Part shown: in pieces, positions 46,982-56,779 of the stretch | Layout: every line of letters starts with the position of its first letter | How positions within the stretch are numbered: position 1 is the stretch's first letter | Assembly (NCBI RefSeq): GCF_025960985.1 | Contig: NZ_JAOQMX010000006.1 | Coordinates: 1 to 64,000 of the forward strand | Length of the DNA stretch: 64,000 nt | Direction of reading: 5' to 3' | Source of the DNA: Flavobacterium psychraerolatum | GTDB lineage: Bacteria; Bacteroidota; Bacteroidia; Flavobacteriales; Flavobacteriaceae | Notes under the pieces: generated by a model | The model's database searches: none | Told to the model about the DNA's origin: nothing | What the model saw: the letters and a program-made list of their open reading frames with translations, nothing else | Program-made: the position numbers and the translations under genes

Positions 46982-48445
46982 TTATTCAATTGATGGTTTC
47001 GGTTCTAGTAACATTTTTATTTTGATTTGGAACGCTGCAAATATCAAGGTGGTAAAAGGACTTAGTATATTAAAAATGGCGTATGGAAGGTAGTCTACAG
47101 TTGCTACTCCTAGCGTACTCGAATGGTAGGCTCCGCAGGTATTCCATGGAATTAATACTGAGGTTACGGTTCCAGCATCTTCTAGGGTACGGCTTAGATT
47201 TTCTGGTGCTAGACCTTTTTCTTTGTAGGCTTTTGCAAACATCTTTCCGGGTACAACGATTGATAGATATTGATCTGATGCGGTGATATTGATGGCCAAA
47301 CAACTACCAACTGTAGAAGCGAAAAGGCCAAAGGTGGTGTGAGCCATCTTTAATAAAGATTGACTGATACGAGCTAAAGCTCCGATAGCATCCATAATTC
47401 CACCAAAAACCATTGCGCAAAGGATTAACCAAACGGTACCCAGCATTTTTTGCATACCACCAGAGGTGAATAAATCGGCCAATGTTTTATTCTCTGTTGG
47501 GATTACGACATCACGAGTAATCGCATTCATAATTCCTTTGTATCCAGATTCAAATGTCATCTCTTGTACACCTGCAATTTGATTGATGATGTGAGGTTGG
47601 AAGATAATAGCAAAAAGGGCAGCTAGTAACGTCCCTGCTAATAGGGCAATTAAAGGTTCTGTTTTTTTAATAATCAATCCAATTACTATAATGGGTACTG
47701 CAAATAACCAAAGGGAGACGTTGAAGGTACCCTCGATATCATGTAGAAGGGAGTCTATATTGACATCTCCTTTACTCTCTACTGAAAGTCCCATGATGAT
47801 GAAAATGATTAGGGTAACGGTGTAGGTAGGTATTGTGGTCAAGACCATGTAGCGTATGTGTGTAAATAAATCGGTTCCAGCCATGGCGGGAGCAAGGTTG
47901 GTGGTGTCTGACATGGGGGATAATTTGTCTCCAAAATAAGCGCCAGAAATGACAGCTCCTGCAACCATTCCAAGGTCAAAGCCAAGTGCACCTCCTACAC
48001 CAATAAGTGCAATACCTACGGTTGCACTGGTGGTCCAAGAACTACCAGTAGCGATAGATATGATGGAACAGATAATTAATGTGGCAGGTAAGAAGATTGC
48101 AGGACTTAAAATTTGAAGTCCATAATAAATCATGGTCGGTATGATACCACTCACCAGCCAAGTTCCAGCTAGCGCACCTACCATTAATAGAATTAAAATA
48201 GCTCCAACGGTAGATTTTATATTGTTTGCAACTTCTTCCATCATTTTTTCGTAGGTCACTTTGTTGATAAATCCAACAATAGCTGCAACGGCACCACCTA
48301 TTAATAAGATAAATTGGTTACTACCGCTAAGGGCTTCGTCTCCAAAAACATAAACATTATAGCCTAGTAAAATTACGATAGCAAGCACGGGAATTAATGC
48401 TTCTCCTATTGATAACTCTTTGTTTCTATGTATTTTTGTTTGCAT
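46982..48445 (-). CDS. nhaC: Na+/H+ antiporter, NhaC family
   Basis: 487 residues with about twelve membrane helices. IATGSSWTTSATVGIALIG and ISGAYFGDKLSPMSDTTNLA are hallmark segments of NhaC-type antiporters, as is VIPWNTCGAYHSSTLGV near the end. It exports sodium in exchange for protons. It starts 22 bp after the GH3 gene and is therefore probably the last gene of the recycling run. Confidence 0.92.
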   Translation of the reverse strand: MQTKIHRNKELSIGEALIPVLAIVILLGYNVYVFGDEALSGSNQFILLIGGAVAAIVGFINKVTYEKMMEEVANNIKSTVGAILILLMVGALAGTWLVSGIIPTMIYYGLQILSPAIFLPATLIICSIISIATGSSWTTSATVGIALIGVGGALGFDLGMVAGAVISGAYFGDKLSPMSDTTNLAPAMAGTDLFTHIRYMVLTTIPTYTVTLIIFIIMGLSVESKGDVNIDSLLHDIEGTFNVSLWLFAVPIIVIGLIIKKTEPLIALLAGTLLAALFAIIFQPHIINQIAGVQEMTFESGYKGIMNAITRDVVIPTENKTLADLFTSGGMQKMLGTVWLILCAMVFGGIMDAIGALARISQSLLKMAHTTFGLFASTVGSCLAINITASDQYLSIVVPGKMFAKAYKEKGLAPENLSRTLEDAGTVTSVLIPWNTCGAYHSSTLGVATVDYLPYAIFNILSPFTTLIFAAFQIKIKMLLEPKPSIE

Positions 48446-48467
48446 ATATTTTGTATTGGTAATGGTA

Positions 48468-50066
48468 CTAAATGCCTTTAATGGTGACAGGTAAGCTTCC
48501 TTTATTTTTTGTGTTATTGATTAATGATTGTGCTGCTACTTCTTGAAATTCATCAAAATCTTGGTAGGCTTGAACGATTCCTTCTGCTAATGGTAAGTTT
48601 GGAATAACCTGTAAAGCATATGGATTACCAAAGAGATACAAGATACATTTTTTTGTTTCGAACAGGTTTTTTAATGTTTCTAATACTGTTTCTTCGAGTT
48701 CGAATTTTTGCATTGGTTTGGCTTTTGGGACAAACAAAGCAATAATAATAGTGTCTAAAGTACTAATTTTTTTTATAAAATCACTATTCTCAATAGCCGC
48801 TCCATTCTCTAGTGAAAAAGATTGTGCGGGAAGTGTACAGGTAATTATTGTTGAAAAAACGTTTTCAATGGATTTGTAAATGCTTAAAACGGCTAGTTTT
48901 TCATTACTAGATGCCTCCAGAATTAATTGATAGTTGTTGTTATCTTTTATTGTTGTAATGCAGCTTTGTGCAATTTTCTTATTTAATTGAGAGGCTGTTT
49001 CGAAATCAAGTGATCTTTCGGTTATGATTTTTGTATCCAATAGCCCTACTTTTTTCTTGCAAGCCATGATGCGATTGTAACTAGCGTTAATGCGTTCTGA
49101 TGAAGCTTTTTTCGTGATGGCTTGAATACCTTCGAGTACATTTTCGGCAAAACAAAGTACATCGTTTCCTGCATTAAAGGCTTCCCATTCCAATTCCCCT
49201 TTGGTAGCATACAATTTAGAAACACTGTGCATGTTTAAGGCATCGGAAATGACTAATCCTTTGTATTGTAGTTGGTTTCGTAAAAGATCTTCAATTATTG
49301 GTTTCGAAAGTGTGGCAGAGGTACTTTTACCCTCATTTAAAGCAGGAACTGCTAGATGACCAATCATGATTGAATCGACATTATTTTTTATTCCTTCGAT
49401 AAATGGATAGAGTTCATTGTCTAATAATTCTATCAAATTTTGTTCAAGAATAGGTAATCCCAAATGCGAATCTACGCTAGTGTTACCATGACCTGGGAAA
49501 TGCTTTAAGCATCCTAGTACGCCTATTTCATTTAGGCCTTTTAAATATTCGAGGGCAAACCGAGCTACTTTTTCTTTGTTTTCGCCAAATGAACGGTATC
49601 CAATTACTGGATTATTTGGGTTGTTATTGATGTCGGCCAAAGGAGCCAAATTATAATGGATACCAGCTGATTTTAAATCTAGTCCAATTTGTTTTCCTAC
49701 CTCATACGCCAAATGTGCTTGTGTTTCGGGTAATGCCCCTAAGGTAATTGCGTAAGGATATTGTGGTGTTTTTTCGACACGCATGGCCAAACCCCATTCA
49801 GCATCAATACTCATCAAAAGAGGAGTAGAAGCACTTTTTTGGTACCGAATAATTAAGGCTTTTAGACGTTCGTAACTATTGTCATTGTACACAATAGGTT
49901 TTTTACTCTCATAATTGGTAGCTGCACTTGCTCGAGAGTGAAAAAAAGTAAGTCCACCTATATGTAGTTCCCGAATTAATTTTTCTGTTGCTTGTATGTT
50001 TTCTTCAGTATCGTTGATGAATACTGCAGGGAAAAAGAATTGTCCTGTTTTTTGTTCTAATGTCAT
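48468..50066 (-). CDS. Glycoside hydrolase family 3, NagZ-like beta-N-acetylhexosaminidase
   Basis: About 532 residues from the ATG at 50066 (a TTG at 50072 would add two). No signal peptide is seen, so it is probably cytoplasmic. The GH3 hallmark KHFPGHGNTSVDSH is at about 188, with the NagZ-type catalytic histidine, and the nucleophile is Asp275 in GLVISDALNMHS. MSIDAEWGLAMRVE is another family segment. A C-terminal alpha/beta domain of about 170 residues follows. With the AmpG-like permease just upstream it should remove GlcNAc from imported murein fragments. Confidence 0.88.
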   Translation of the reverse strand: MTLEQKTGQFFFPAVFINDTEENIQATEKLIRELHIGGLTFFHSRASAATNYESKKPIVYNDNSYERLKALIIRYQKSASTPLLMSIDAEWGLAMRVEKTPQYPYAITLGALPETQAHLAYEVGKQIGLDLKSAGIHYNLAPLADINNNPNNPVIGYRSFGENKEKVARFALEYLKGLNEIGVLGCLKHFPGHGNTSVDSHLGLPILEQNLIELLDNELYPFIEGIKNNVDSIMIGHLAVPALNEGKSTSATLSKPIIEDLLRNQLQYKGLVISDALNMHSVSKLYATKGELEWEAFNAGNDVLCFAENVLEGIQAITKKASSERINASYNRIMACKKKVGLLDTKIITERSLDFETASQLNKKIAQSCITTIKDNNNYQLILEASSNEKLAVLSIYKSIENVFSTIITCTLPAQSFSLENGAAIENSDFIKKISTLDTIIIALFVPKAKPMQKFELEETVLETLKNLFETKKCILYLFGNPYALQVIPNLPLAEGIVQAYQDFDEFQEVAAQSLINNTKNKGSLPVTIKGI

Positions 50067-50094
50067 AATCAAAGCTGAATATTGTATTTAAACT

Positions 50095-51369
50095 CTAACT
50101 CTTTTCCTGCGTCTTCTTACCGAAATCCTTTGGGTAAATCAAGAATCTCGACAAAATTAAACCAGGAATTGTGGCTAAGAATACCCAGATAAAAAAGTTT
50201 CCGTACCCCAAATATTCCTGAATAAATCCGCTTAACATTCCAGGTAACATCATTCCTAGAGCCATGAAACCAGTTGCTAATGCATAATGTGATGTTTTTG
50301 ATTCGCCATCGGCAACGTAAATTAAGTACATCATAAATGCAGCGAAGCCAAAACCATAACCAAATTGCTCGGCAATTACTGTAGCATAAATATAATAAAT
50401 TGAAGCGGGGTGGAAGTGCGCCAACAAAATAAACCCAATAATTGGTAAGTGCATAGCCAAAATCATAGGTAGCATCCATTTACCAAGACCATCTTTGGAA
50501 ATAGCGATTCCGCCTAGAATACCACCGATGGTTAATGATAATACACCAAATGTTCCGTATATAATTCCCACGTCTTGAGTTGTTAACCCCAGTCCACCTA
50601 CAGTAATATCGTCAATCAAGAATGGTGTTAGCATTTTTAGTAACTGCGATTCTCCCAAGCGAAAAAGCAAGATAAAAGCCAACACGAGACTTATTTGTTT
50701 CTTTTTGAAAAAGGACGCGAAAACTACTATAAAACTTTTGTTTGATGCAGTATTGATTGTTTCTCTTGATTGTGAAATTTCAGTTTTTGGTGTTGCAAAA
50801 AAGTTGTAAACTGTTAAAATAGTCATGATTAACCCGACGATAATCATGGTGTAGGACCATGCCTTTTGTTTGTCACCGTATTCCTGTTCTAGATAGCCAC
50901 CAATAATTACGATCAATCCGTTTCCGGTTAACATCGAAAGTCGGTAAAAAGTACTTCTAATCCCAAGGAAGAAGGACTGTTCATCCTTCTCTAAGGCAAT
51001 CATGTAAAATCCATCACTAGCTACATCATTGGAAGCAGATGCAAAAGCTGCCATCCAAAAGAAGGCTAAGCTAATAATAAAAAAATTGCTCATTGGTATG
51101 GTGAAACCTACTATAATAAAGGCGATCGAAATCAAGAATTGCATGGATAAAAACCATTTTCTCTTAGTTGAATACAAATCAATAAATGGACTCCATAGTG
51201 GTTTTATTACCCATGGTAAGTATAATAAACTAGTGTATATACCTATGTCTTCATTACTGATTCCCAGATTTTTATACATGATTACCGAAACTGAAATAAT
51301 AATAGCATAAGGTAGGCCCGATGCAAAATTAAGAACAGGTATCCAATACCAAGGTTTATTATTCTTCAT
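50095..51369 (-). CDS. MFS permease, AmpG-like
   Basis: 424 residues, twelve membrane helices. The start KPWYWIPVLNFASGLPYAII and the KPLWSPFIDLYSTKRKW loop are typical of AmpG-like muropeptide permeases, which import anhydromuropeptides or murein sugars. FFWMAAFASASNDVASDGFYM supports this group. It overlaps the GHL10-like gene by 11 bp and precedes the NagZ-like gene by 28 bp, which fits murein recycling. Confidence 0.82.
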   Translation of the reverse strand: MKNNKPWYWIPVLNFASGLPYAIIISVSVIMYKNLGISNEDIGIYTSLLYLPWVIKPLWSPFIDLYSTKRKWFLSMQFLISIAFIIVGFTIPMSNFFIISLAFFWMAAFASASNDVASDGFYMIALEKDEQSFFLGIRSTFYRLSMLTGNGLIVIIGGYLEQEYGDKQKAWSYTMIIVGLIMTILTVYNFFATPKTEISQSRETINTASNKSFIVVFASFFKKKQISLVLAFILLFRLGESQLLKMLTPFLIDDITVGGLGLTTQDVGIIYGTFGVLSLTIGGILGGIAISKDGLGKWMLPMILAMHLPIIGFILLAHFHPASIYYIYATVIAEQFGYGFGFAAFMMYLIYVADGESKTSHYALATGFMALGMMLPGMLSGFIQEYLGYGNFFIWVFLATIPGLILSRFLIYPKDFGKKTQEKS

Positions 51370-52936
51370 CTGGTGTGATTTGATTGAGTATCATTTTTAA
51401 GTTTTTAGTAGTCGAAAGGATTGTTGCTGAACTTTCATTTCCATAATAATCTATGTAAGTTATGGCACAGCTGTTGTGTTTATCCAAATATATTTTTGGT
51501 AAACTAATACTTATCGAACCTTTTCGCTCTGTTATTGCTATTTTGTCAATAATATTTGCAGGATCTGATACATCAATTTTAGTGCAGTTTTTGGCTCCGT
51601 AAACTACTACATACCTCATTTTATCATATTCAGGAAATTTCAAAATCACATCTGCAATTAGGCTGTCTGTGGTAATATCCCAAACTTCAGGAACGTCCTC
51701 AACTTTATACCTAAACCCTGGTACTACATTTGGCAAAGCAGGGTACTTATATTGATTTTGGGATAATATGTCTGTTACCTGTTTATTGTTGTTTAAAAAC
51801 CATTTAGCACTAAAAAAACCATTACCTTGAATGTTTTTATAGCTTCTATTCAAGTTAATTTGATTCGGAATCTCATATGGATTAGTCCATTTTTTATCTG
51901 AATCGGTGTTAATTTTGTATGAGCTATTTCCAATGTAAACAGCTGCATTTCCATTCGAGTTTTCAGACCACCATTTCAATAATTTGGAATACGAAGCTGT
52001 TTTATGTTCGATACTCCAATACAGTTGTGGCAAAATATAATCTACCCATTTGTATTCCATCCAAGCCATTGGATCTGCAAATAAATCATCATAGTTAGTT
52101 TGCCCAGATTGCGTATCTGACCCTTTTGGATCTACCGATTTATTACGCCACACTCCAAATGGACTAATTCCGAATTGTACCCATGGTTTTATTTTTTTAA
52201 TTGCGTAGCTGGTACATTTAACATAGTTATTGGTGTTTAAACGTCTCCAGTCGGCTAATGATAGTCCATTTCCATATTTTTTGTATGCTGCTGAATCGTT
52301 AAAATCAAGTCCAGAAATTTTGTATGGATAAAAGTAATCATCAAAATGAACAGCATCAATATCGTAGTTTTTTACGACCTCTTCAATCACAGACACTAGT
52401 TGATTTTGTACTTCTGGTAGCCCTGGGTTGTAATAATATTTTTCTCCGTACTTAATCATCCATTCGGGATGTTTGATCATATCATGATTCGGACTCAATG
52501 TTTCTTTTTTTAAGTCAAATGTTGCTCTAAAAGGGTTAAACCAAGCATGAAATTCAAACCCTCTTTTATGTGCTTGTTCAATCATCCATTCCAATGGATC
52601 GTAGTATGGGTCTGGTGCTTTTCCTTCTTTTCCAGTCAAATAGCGAGACCAAGGAGCAAATTTAGAGGGATAAAAAGCATCTCCTACACTACGAACTTGA
52701 ACGATAACTACGTTGTAGTTTAGTTTTTTATATGCGTTAAGAATTTCAATATAATCTGATTTTTGCTTCGATACTGCATCTGTGCTAGTTTTTGGCCAAT
52801 CTATGTTAACTACAGTTGCAATCCATACTGCTCTAAATTCATTTTTAGGGTGCATGGGATTTTGTTGTGCGTAAGTCGTTGAAAATAGGGCTGTAAAAAA
52901 GAAAAAAAGTACAGCTATTGAAACATTCTGGTTCAT
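51359..52936 (-). CDS. Exported GHL10/DUF187-type glycoside hydrolase
   Basis: About 525 residues from the ATG at 52936; a TTG at 52963 would add nine. The signal peptide ends near FSTTYAQ. EFRAVWIATVVNIDWPKTS, VQVRSVGDAFYPSKFAPWS, FEFHAWFNPFRATF and VDYILPQLYWSIEHK are hallmarks of the GHL10 (YngK-like) TIM-barrel family, and VHFDDYFYPY contains likely catalytic acids. A C-terminal Ig-like domain follows. Family members act on polysaccharides, possibly peptidoglycan glycans. Being first in the run with AmpG-like and NagZ-like genes suggests a murein substrate. Confidence 0.87.
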   Translation of the reverse strand: MNQNVSIAVLFFFFTALFSTTYAQQNPMHPKNEFRAVWIATVVNIDWPKTSTDAVSKQKSDYIEILNAYKKLNYNVVIVQVRSVGDAFYPSKFAPWSRYLTGKEGKAPDPYYDPLEWMIEQAHKRGFEFHAWFNPFRATFDLKKETLSPNHDMIKHPEWMIKYGEKYYYNPGLPEVQNQLVSVIEEVVKNYDIDAVHFDDYFYPYKISGLDFNDSAAYKKYGNGLSLADWRRLNTNNYVKCTSYAIKKIKPWVQFGISPFGVWRNKSVDPKGSDTQSGQTNYDDLFADPMAWMEYKWVDYILPQLYWSIEHKTASYSKLLKWWSENSNGNAAVYIGNSSYKINTDSDKKWTNPYEIPNQINLNRSYKNIQGNGFFSAKWFLNNNKQVTDILSQNQYKYPALPNVVPGFRYKVEDVPEVWDITTDSLIADVILKFPEYDKMRYVVVYGAKNCTKIDVSDPANIIDKIAITERKGSISISLPKIYLDKHNSCAITYIDYYGNESSATILSTTKNLKMILNQITPDEE

Positions 52937-52960
52937 TTTTTGGTTGTTTTTTATCAAAAT

Positions 52961-52968
52961 CAAAAATA
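52961..52968 (-). promoter_or_regulatory. Candidate -7 element for the murein-recycling run
   Basis: On the minus strand TATTTTTG fits TAnnTTTG, about 25 bp before the ATG at 52936. No good -33 TTG. It also supports the inner ATG, since the TTG at 52963 would lie within this element. Confidence 0.35.
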
Positions 52969-53310
52969 GTTTTTTTAGAGTAGTTTATGAGTTTAAATCG
53001 AAATATTATTCTCTAAATAAATACATACAATTTCTTTGCCAAAAGAAGGAGTTTGAAACTGATTTTTAGGACTATTTATTTTATTCGTTTCCTGCTAACT
53101 GTCTAAGTATTTTTACTATCCACATAGATTTATTATTCATAGGTAAAGAGTTTTTTTTCTATGCTTTTGGAAATGCTTTGTCTTTGTAAGATAGCTATTG
53201 ATTATAGGTTAAATAATATCCTGTGCTGTCTGGGTGACATGATGATTTTAATAAATTAATGGAAACCGTTGTTTCAATATTGTTTGAGAATGATTAGCTG
53301 GAAAAAATTC
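52969..53310. other. Intergenic region without a gene
   Basis: About 340 bp of AT-rich sequence between two minus-strand transcripts. I see no coding frame, clear terminator or repeat. Confidence 0.5.
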
Positions 53311-53841
53311 TTAAAAGTCATTTTTCCAATCCATTGTTTGTATAGATGAAACCTTGTTGGCAGCATTCATCGTTACTCGGAGTTCTTTGTTGGCTACTTT
53401 TTTCGAATACAATGCTTTATAGCGATATACAGATATTTTAGTTTTTGGATTTTTCAAAACCTCTACCAATTCGATGTCATTAAAAGTTCCATAAAACTTA
53501 CGGTAGCGATTGCATATAGAAGATAATTTTTCAATGGTAATGTTGTTAATTACCGAAGTAGTCGCTTCACTAGTAGTATAAGGTTTGAATTTTGATGTAT
53601 TACAAGTCATCAAGATTCGCTTTCCTAATTCATAAGCTTTCCTTTTTTGAGATGAATTAACTGCTGCAGGATATAGTTTTACAAATTCTACCTTATCTTT
53701 TTCGTCCTCTACAAGTGTATCTTGTGCAACCTCTTCGGTTTCATTTATTGTTTTGTCAATAGGGATTTGGGTAGTAACTACTTTTTTTGATTTACAGGAT
53801 ATAAATAAAGTCAAACAAAGTAGTATAATTAATCTTTTCAT
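53311..53841 (-). CDS. Putative lipoprotein of unknown function
   Basis: 176 residues from the ATG at 53841. The start MKRLIILLCLTLFISCKSKK is a lipoprotein signal with lipobox FISC (Cys at 16). The open frame extends to 53964, but the promoter at 53934 lies within that extension, so the longer form is unlikely. The mature part has a Thr/Glu-rich linker and then a folded region (RKAYELGKRILMTCNTSKF, LSSICNRYRKFYGTFNDIEL, VYRYKALYSKKVANKELRV). I do not recognise the family. It may be anchored to a membrane facing the periplasm. Confidence 0.75.
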   Translation of the reverse strand: MKRLIILLCLTLFISCKSKKVVTTQIPIDKTINETEEVAQDTLVEDEKDKVEFVKLYPAAVNSSQKRKAYELGKRILMTCNTSKFKPYTTSEATTSVINNITIEKLSSICNRYRKFYGTFNDIELVEVLKNPKTKISVYRYKALYSKKVANKELRVTMNAANKVSSIQTMDWKNDF

Positions 53842-53933
53842 GCTAAATTTTTTTAATCTGGTTAGTATTTTGATTACTAAAAAGTTGTAATTGTCTTTTT
53901 TTAAGGATAAAAACGAGATTGATTGTGTTTTAG

Positions 53934-53965
53934 CAAAATTAAGGAACCAAAATGAAAAACACAAA
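53934..53965 (-). promoter_or_regulatory. Bacteroidota-type promoter of the lipoprotein gene
   Basis: On the minus strand TTTG (53962-53965) and TAATTTTG (53934-53941) are 20 bp apart, matching the -33 and -7 elements. It would give a leader of about 85 nt before the ATG at 53841. Confidence 0.55.
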
Positions 53966-54015
53966 GAAGATCGATCTAAATACTTTTTGATTTTTGTGCA
54001 TTTTATGGGTTGATA

Positions 54016-56340
54016 TTATAAATTATCTTTCAAAATTTGATATACAAGTTCTTTACTTGGTTTCTGATCTTTTAATTTTTCTCTAATGACATCAAATAGT
54101 ACTTTAAAATTACAACCTAGTTTATAGTTGCTACAACCATAAGCAGTTTTACCTTTTAAAACGATTCCTTTTTGACATTTAGGACAAGGTAAGTCAGGCG
54201 AACTCGTTTTCTTCTCTGTTGTGGGAGTAGGAGTTGCTCCTTTTTTTGGTTCTAATTTGAGAATATAATTTTCATCCAAACGCAGTAAGCCTTCGACAGT
54301 TCCAGACTCTGTTTTAAAATCTTTTAGGTTTACGGTAGACCCTTTTTGTAACAATCGTAAATATTGATTTTCAGAAATTTTCTTTTCTGCGAAAGTAAAA
54401 GGGAGAACAAATTTGCAACCAGTACTGTAATTAGCACAACCATAAGCCAATTTACCTTTAATTAAAGTATTTTTTTTGCATTTGGGGCATACTTCTGCCG
54501 TGATGCCAGCCGTTTTCTTTTTCTCAACAACTGCTTTCACTTTTTCAACCTGTCCAGCATGTGAAATATTGGCACGTATGGTCTCGCTTCGCACCTCATA
54601 GACCAAGGCATCGACCATTTGTTTCATGTTTTTAATAAATGCTGCGGCAGAGAAAGTTCCTTTTTCTATATCTTTTAATTGCTTTTCCCAAGAGCCCGTT
54701 AATTCCGCTGATTTGATTAAATCATTCTGAATCGTATCAATCAATTGGATTCCAGTTGGAGTAGGTAGCACCTGTTTTTTATTTCGAACAATATATTGAC
54801 GTTTAAAAAGTGTTTCAATAATATTCGCTCTTGTGGACGGCCTTCCAATTCCGTTTTCTTTCATTAATTCGCGTAAATCCTCATCATCGACTTGTTTTCC
54901 AGCCGTTTCCATAGCGCGAAGTAATGTTGCTTCTGTAAATTGATTGGGTGGTTTTGTTTCTTTTTCTAAAAAAGAAGGTTGATGCGGTCCTTTTTCGCCT
55001 ATAACGAAATCAGGTAATAAATCTGCTTCTTTTTCTTTAGTTTTGGTGGGCGTAGCCGAAGTCTCAAATACAACACGAAATCCTTTTTTTAGTATTACTT
55101 TACCCGTAGTTTTAAAGTGTACATCAGCTGCTTTTCCTATAACGGTTGTGTTGGCTACCAAACAATCATCATAAAAAACAGCAATAAAACGCTTAGTAAT
55201 AATATCATACACCAATTGCTGGTTGTGTTGCAAATTGGATTGTATTCCAGTTGGAATTATAGCGTGGTGATCTGTAACTTTTTTATCATTAAAAACCTTA
55301 GCCGATTTTTTGATTTTCTTACCCAACAGAGGTTGGGTTAACGCAGCATAATTAGTCAGTTTTTGTAAAATCCCAGGTACTTTTGGGTAAATATCATTTG
55401 GTAAAAACGTGGTGTCTACTCTGGGGTAGGTGACTACCTTTTGTTCGTATAAGGTCTGTGTAATCTTTAAGGTTTCCTCAGCCGAAAACCCAAATTTGGT
55501 ATTGCAATATACTTGTAAACCAGTTAAATCAAACAATTTTGGTGCAAATTCGTTTCCATTCTTTTTTTCAATAGAAACAATTTCGAACTCACTTTCTTTG
55601 ACTCTGTTGGACAAGAGTTCTCCATCTTCTTTTTTTAAAAAGCGACCTTCTTCGTAACTGAAAAGGGTTTCTCTATATAAGGTTTGCAATTCCCAATAGG
55701 GTTGTGGTTTAAAATTTTCAATTTCTTTCCAACGATCGACTACCATTGCCAATGTGGGAGTTTGTACACGTCCAATGGAAAGTACCTGCTTGTAACCGCC
55801 ATGTTTTACAGTGTACAATCGAGTAGCATTCATACCCAATAACCAGTCACCAATGGCTCGAGAAAATCCTGCGTAGTATAAATTATCGTAATTAGAAGAA
55901 GGTTTTAAATTGTCAAAACCTTCTTTGATCGCTTCGGTTGTCAAGGAAGAAATCCACAAACGTTGCACTTCACCTTTATAATTGGCTTCGTTCAAGACCC
56001 AACGCTGAATCAATTCTCCTTCTTGTCCAGCATCCCCGCAGTTGATGACCAAATCGGCTTTGTCAAATAAGCTTTTTATGATGCGAAATTGCTTTTGAAT
56101 TCCCGAATTCTCCACAACTTTGGTTTCGAATTTATCGGGCAGCATTGGTAGGTTATTCAAATCCCAACTTTTCCAGTATGGTTTGTAATCGTTGGGTTCT
56201 TTCAAAGTACAAAGGTGACCAAAAGTATAGGTTACCGCATAGCCATTACCTTCAAAATATCCATCATGTTTGGTATTGGCTCCTAAAACGGACGCAATTT
56301 CTCGAGCTACACTGGGCTTTTCAGCAATACAAACCTTCAT
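54016..56340 (-). CDS. topB: DNA topoisomerase III
   Basis: 774 residues. The TOPRIM domain begins at once (VCIAEKPSVAREIASVLGA) and includes VINCGDAGQEGELIQRWVL, with metal-binding acids. The catalytic tyrosine is at about 305 in KVVTYPRVDTTFLP. ENGIGRPSTRANIIETLF is a topoisomerase IA signature. The C-terminus has two zinc-ribbon-like repeats (CPKCKKNTLIKGKLAYGC and CPKCQKGIVLKGKTAYGC). It relaxes and decatenates single-stranded regions of DNA. Chromosomal topB next to lipoprotein genes is common; no plasmid genes are nearby. Confidence 0.94.
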   Translation of the reverse strand: MKVCIAEKPSVAREIASVLGANTKHDGYFEGNGYAVTYTFGHLCTLKEPNDYKPYWKSWDLNNLPMLPDKFETKVVENSGIQKQFRIIKSLFDKADLVINCGDAGQEGELIQRWVLNEANYKGEVQRLWISSLTTEAIKEGFDNLKPSSNYDNLYYAGFSRAIGDWLLGMNATRLYTVKHGGYKQVLSIGRVQTPTLAMVVDRWKEIENFKPQPYWELQTLYRETLFSYEEGRFLKKEDGELLSNRVKESEFEIVSIEKKNGNEFAPKLFDLTGLQVYCNTKFGFSAEETLKITQTLYEQKVVTYPRVDTTFLPNDIYPKVPGILQKLTNYAALTQPLLGKKIKKSAKVFNDKKVTDHHAIIPTGIQSNLQHNQQLVYDIITKRFIAVFYDDCLVANTTVIGKAADVHFKTTGKVILKKGFRVVFETSATPTKTKEKEADLLPDFVIGEKGPHQPSFLEKETKPPNQFTEATLLRAMETAGKQVDDEDLRELMKENGIGRPSTRANIIETLFKRQYIVRNKKQVLPTPTGIQLIDTIQNDLIKSAELTGSWEKQLKDIEKGTFSAAAFIKNMKQMVDALVYEVRSETIRANISHAGQVEKVKAVVEKKKTAGITAEVCPKCKKNTLIKGKLAYGCANYSTGCKFVLPFTFAEKKISENQYLRLLQKGSTVNLKDFKTESGTVEGLLRLDENYILKLEPKKGATPTPTTEKKTSSPDLPCPKCQKGIVLKGKTAYGCSNYKLGCNFKVLFDVIREKLKDQKPSKELVYQILKDNL

Positions 56341-56736
56341 TTATTCCTTCTGTTTTGAGGGTGCAAATTAAGGATTTAGAAATTGGTATCGAAACAGAAT
56401 TAATAGGTTTTGGATAATGTTTTGAACATACTAATCGGGATACTTTTTAATATACTTGTTAGCCAGATATAATAAGTAGAAATAGGTTTCTATATTTTAC
56501 TACGTTTAATCAAAAAAGAGATCGTTTATCTTCGATTTATATTGATCTTAAGTAATTTAGTAGTATTAGTTATTACTTAAGTACGGGCATCTGGTTTTTA
56601 AATTAGAAATTTTTAGAGTATAACTTCACAGGTGTGATTATATTGGGATGCTTTATTTTATAAATTCGTGTCTAGTCCTAAAAAAACTGGTTGTACGCGA
56701 ATTGCATTTTTTTAAGTTCGGTTGTCGATAAACTTT
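56341..56736. other. Intergenic region without a gene
   Basis: About 400 bp of AT-rich sequence upstream of topB. No gene, and only a weak promoter-like TTAATTTG about 30 bp before the topB start codon. Confidence 0.5.
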
Positions 56737-56765
56737 GCTAGCACAAGCGGGACGCTTGCGCTAGC
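56737..56765. repeat. REP-like hairpin
   Basis: The arms gctagcacaagcg and cgcttgcgctagc form a 13-bp stem with one mismatch around a 3-nt loop (gga). It is GC-rich in an AT-rich gap, as palindromic dispersed repeats usually are. It lies just after the end of the lipoprotein gene at 56780 and could also serve as a terminator-like structure, though no T-run follows. Confidence 0.65.
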
Positions 56766-56779
56766 GGGGTTAGCTAAAA

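Noticed and set aside
53842..53964. Extension of the lipoprotein at 53311
   Set aside because: It hides the lipoprotein signal and contains a good promoter at 53934-53965.
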